From Flavobacteriaceae bacterium LYZ1037 (GTDB lineage: Bacteria > Bacteroidota > Bacteroidia > Flavobacteriales > Flavobacteriaceae): a stretch of DNA of 64,000 bases. Each line of letters begins with the position of its first letter. The stretch's first letter is position 1. The DNA is taken from NCBI GenBank assembly GCA_003144015.1, contig QFWS01000002.1:186001-250000 (forward strand). The letters run 5' to 3'. This document shows positions 63,460-64,000 of the stretch, piece by piece. A model generated the notes under the pieces. It was not told the origin of the DNA and did no database searches. It saw only the letters and a list, made by a program, of their open reading frames with translations. A program made the position numbers and the translations under genes.

Positions 63460-64000
63460 TTGAGACCTTTAAAAAAACATACCTCACAAATTTTAGTACA
63501 CATCCTATTCTGGATGTTGTTTGTGTTTGTGTCTTTATTTGTGTTTTCTCAATACTATTGGCGAGAAAATCCCTTTTTGCAATATGTCTCTATTTTGGTG
63601 GTTATTGTTTACGTTAATAACTTGTTGTTGTTGCCGTTTTTCATAAAAAAACGACTCTATATTTTGTACGCTTTTGTGTTTGCAGCCATTTCTTTTTTTG
63701 CCACACAATTGTATTGCAACGTTTTTGCGCAATGTGGTTGTTCCATCATGAAGTGTTTGAGTGATTATTTGTGGCAAACTTTAGTACCACTTATTTTCTT
63801 TTCTTTTATTTGGATGCTGTATCGTTTTTTGGATAAGCAAGATGAAGTAGAACAAGTAAAAAAGGAACATCTAGAAATGGAGTTGAAATTCTTAAAATCG
63901 CAAATCAATCCTCATGTGTTGTTCAATAATCTGAACACCATTTATTCTTATGCATTAGAGAAACCAAATGAAGCTCCAGAACTTATTTTAATGCTTTCAG
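63460..64000 (+). CDS. LytS/YehU-type sensor histidine kinase (3' truncated by window, TTG start)
   Basis: The frame opens after a stop at 63451-63453. TTG at 63460 gives RPLKKHTSQILVHILFW; the first ATG (63514) would cut into the first helix, so TTG is preferred. Four hydrophobic helices are visible: HILFWMLFVFVSLFVF, FLQYVSILVVIVYVNNLLLL, LYILYAFVFAAISFFA and LWQTLVPLIFFSFIW. A short coiled coil precedes the His_kinase signature LKSQINPHVLFNNLNTIYSY near residue 147, where the family norm is QINPHFLFN. The ATPase domain lies beyond 64000. Such kinases usually pair with a LytTR response regulator downstream. Confidence 0.88.
   Translation, partial: MRPLKKHTSQILVHILFWMLFVFVSLFVFSQYYWRENPFLQYVSILVVIVYVNNLLLLPFFIKKRLYILYAFVFAAISFFATQLYCNVFAQCGCSIMKCLSDYLWQTLVPLIFFSFIWMLYRFLDKQDEVEQVKKEHLEMELKFLKSQINPHVLFNNLNTIYSYALEKPNEAPELILMLS

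Noticed and set aside
63535-63777. 80-codon minus-strand ORF near the right edge
   Set aside because: Opposite the membrane helices of the histidine kinase, which has the better protein pattern and a conserved His box.
1-64000. tRNA, rRNA, CRISPR, prophage, IS elements
   Set aside because: Looked for clover-leaf arms, direct-repeat arrays and transposase/integrase motifs; none seen. A tRNAscan/Infernal run would settle small RNAs.

Overview
The window is ordinary chromosome from a low-G+C (about one third G+C by eye) member of the Bacteroidota, almost certainly a Flavobacteriaceae, probably marine. The evidence is the gene content: a Suf operon with SufT and a DUF2480 gene, a type-2 isoleucyl-tRNA synthetase followed by a DksA-like gene and lspA, DUF3078 and DUF3108 proteins, carboxypeptidase-domain TonB receptors, and many lipoproteins. 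Several promoters fit the Bacteroidota -7 consensus TAnnTTTG. I see no rRNA, tRNA, CRISPR array, prophage or insertion sequence, and no intergenic gap reaches 300 bases.

Layout. 1-8245 (+): end of an esterase-like gene whose catalytic serine is missing, radA, an unknown membrane protein, ileS, a DksA-like gene, an exported protein and lspA. 8246-11112 (-): a RimB-like protease, RimK, an AstE/ASPA-type deacylase and 5-formyl-THF cyclo-ligase. 11312-15333 (+): uvrC and a patatin/BamA fusion. 15411-22728 (+): hmgA and hppD (tyrosine degradation), a DUF3108 protein, kynA (tryptophan degradation), an M23 lipoprotein and pgi. 22891-32933: two TonB-dependent receptors, the second next to a DUF5689 lipoprotein and flanked by two EEP-family nuclease/phosphatase genes. 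33085-36319: hflX and two DUF3078 outer-membrane proteins.

36435-44498 (-) is a ten-gene suf operon (sufA, sufB, lipoprotein, sufC, sufD, sufS, META lipoprotein, sufE, sufT, DUF2480). Its ~115-nt leader is full of symmetrical elements. 44692-49394 (-) is a four-gene cluster in which every product has a lipoprotein signal; it holds an MbnP-like protein and its MbnH-like di-heme partner. 49655-56946: thiL, two small zinc-ribbon-like paralogs, a hydrolase, brnQ, a DUF481 protein, aminopeptidase P and an unknown lipoprotein. 57060-60512 (+): sdhCAB behind a textbook promoter. 60611-64000: a membrane-anchored MutS homolog, a thioredoxin/TPR protein, and the start of a LytS-type histidine kinase that runs off the window.

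How it fits together: most genes are housekeeping (translation, Fe-S assembly, TCA/respiration, DNA repair, amino-acid catabolism). The parts most likely to hold undescribed biology are the all-lipoprotein MbnP/MbnH cluster, the TonB receptor/DUF5689/nuclease locus, the RimB-RimK-deacylase operon, the suf leader and the membrane-anchored MutS homolog. All functions are read from sequence by eye; no database search was run.
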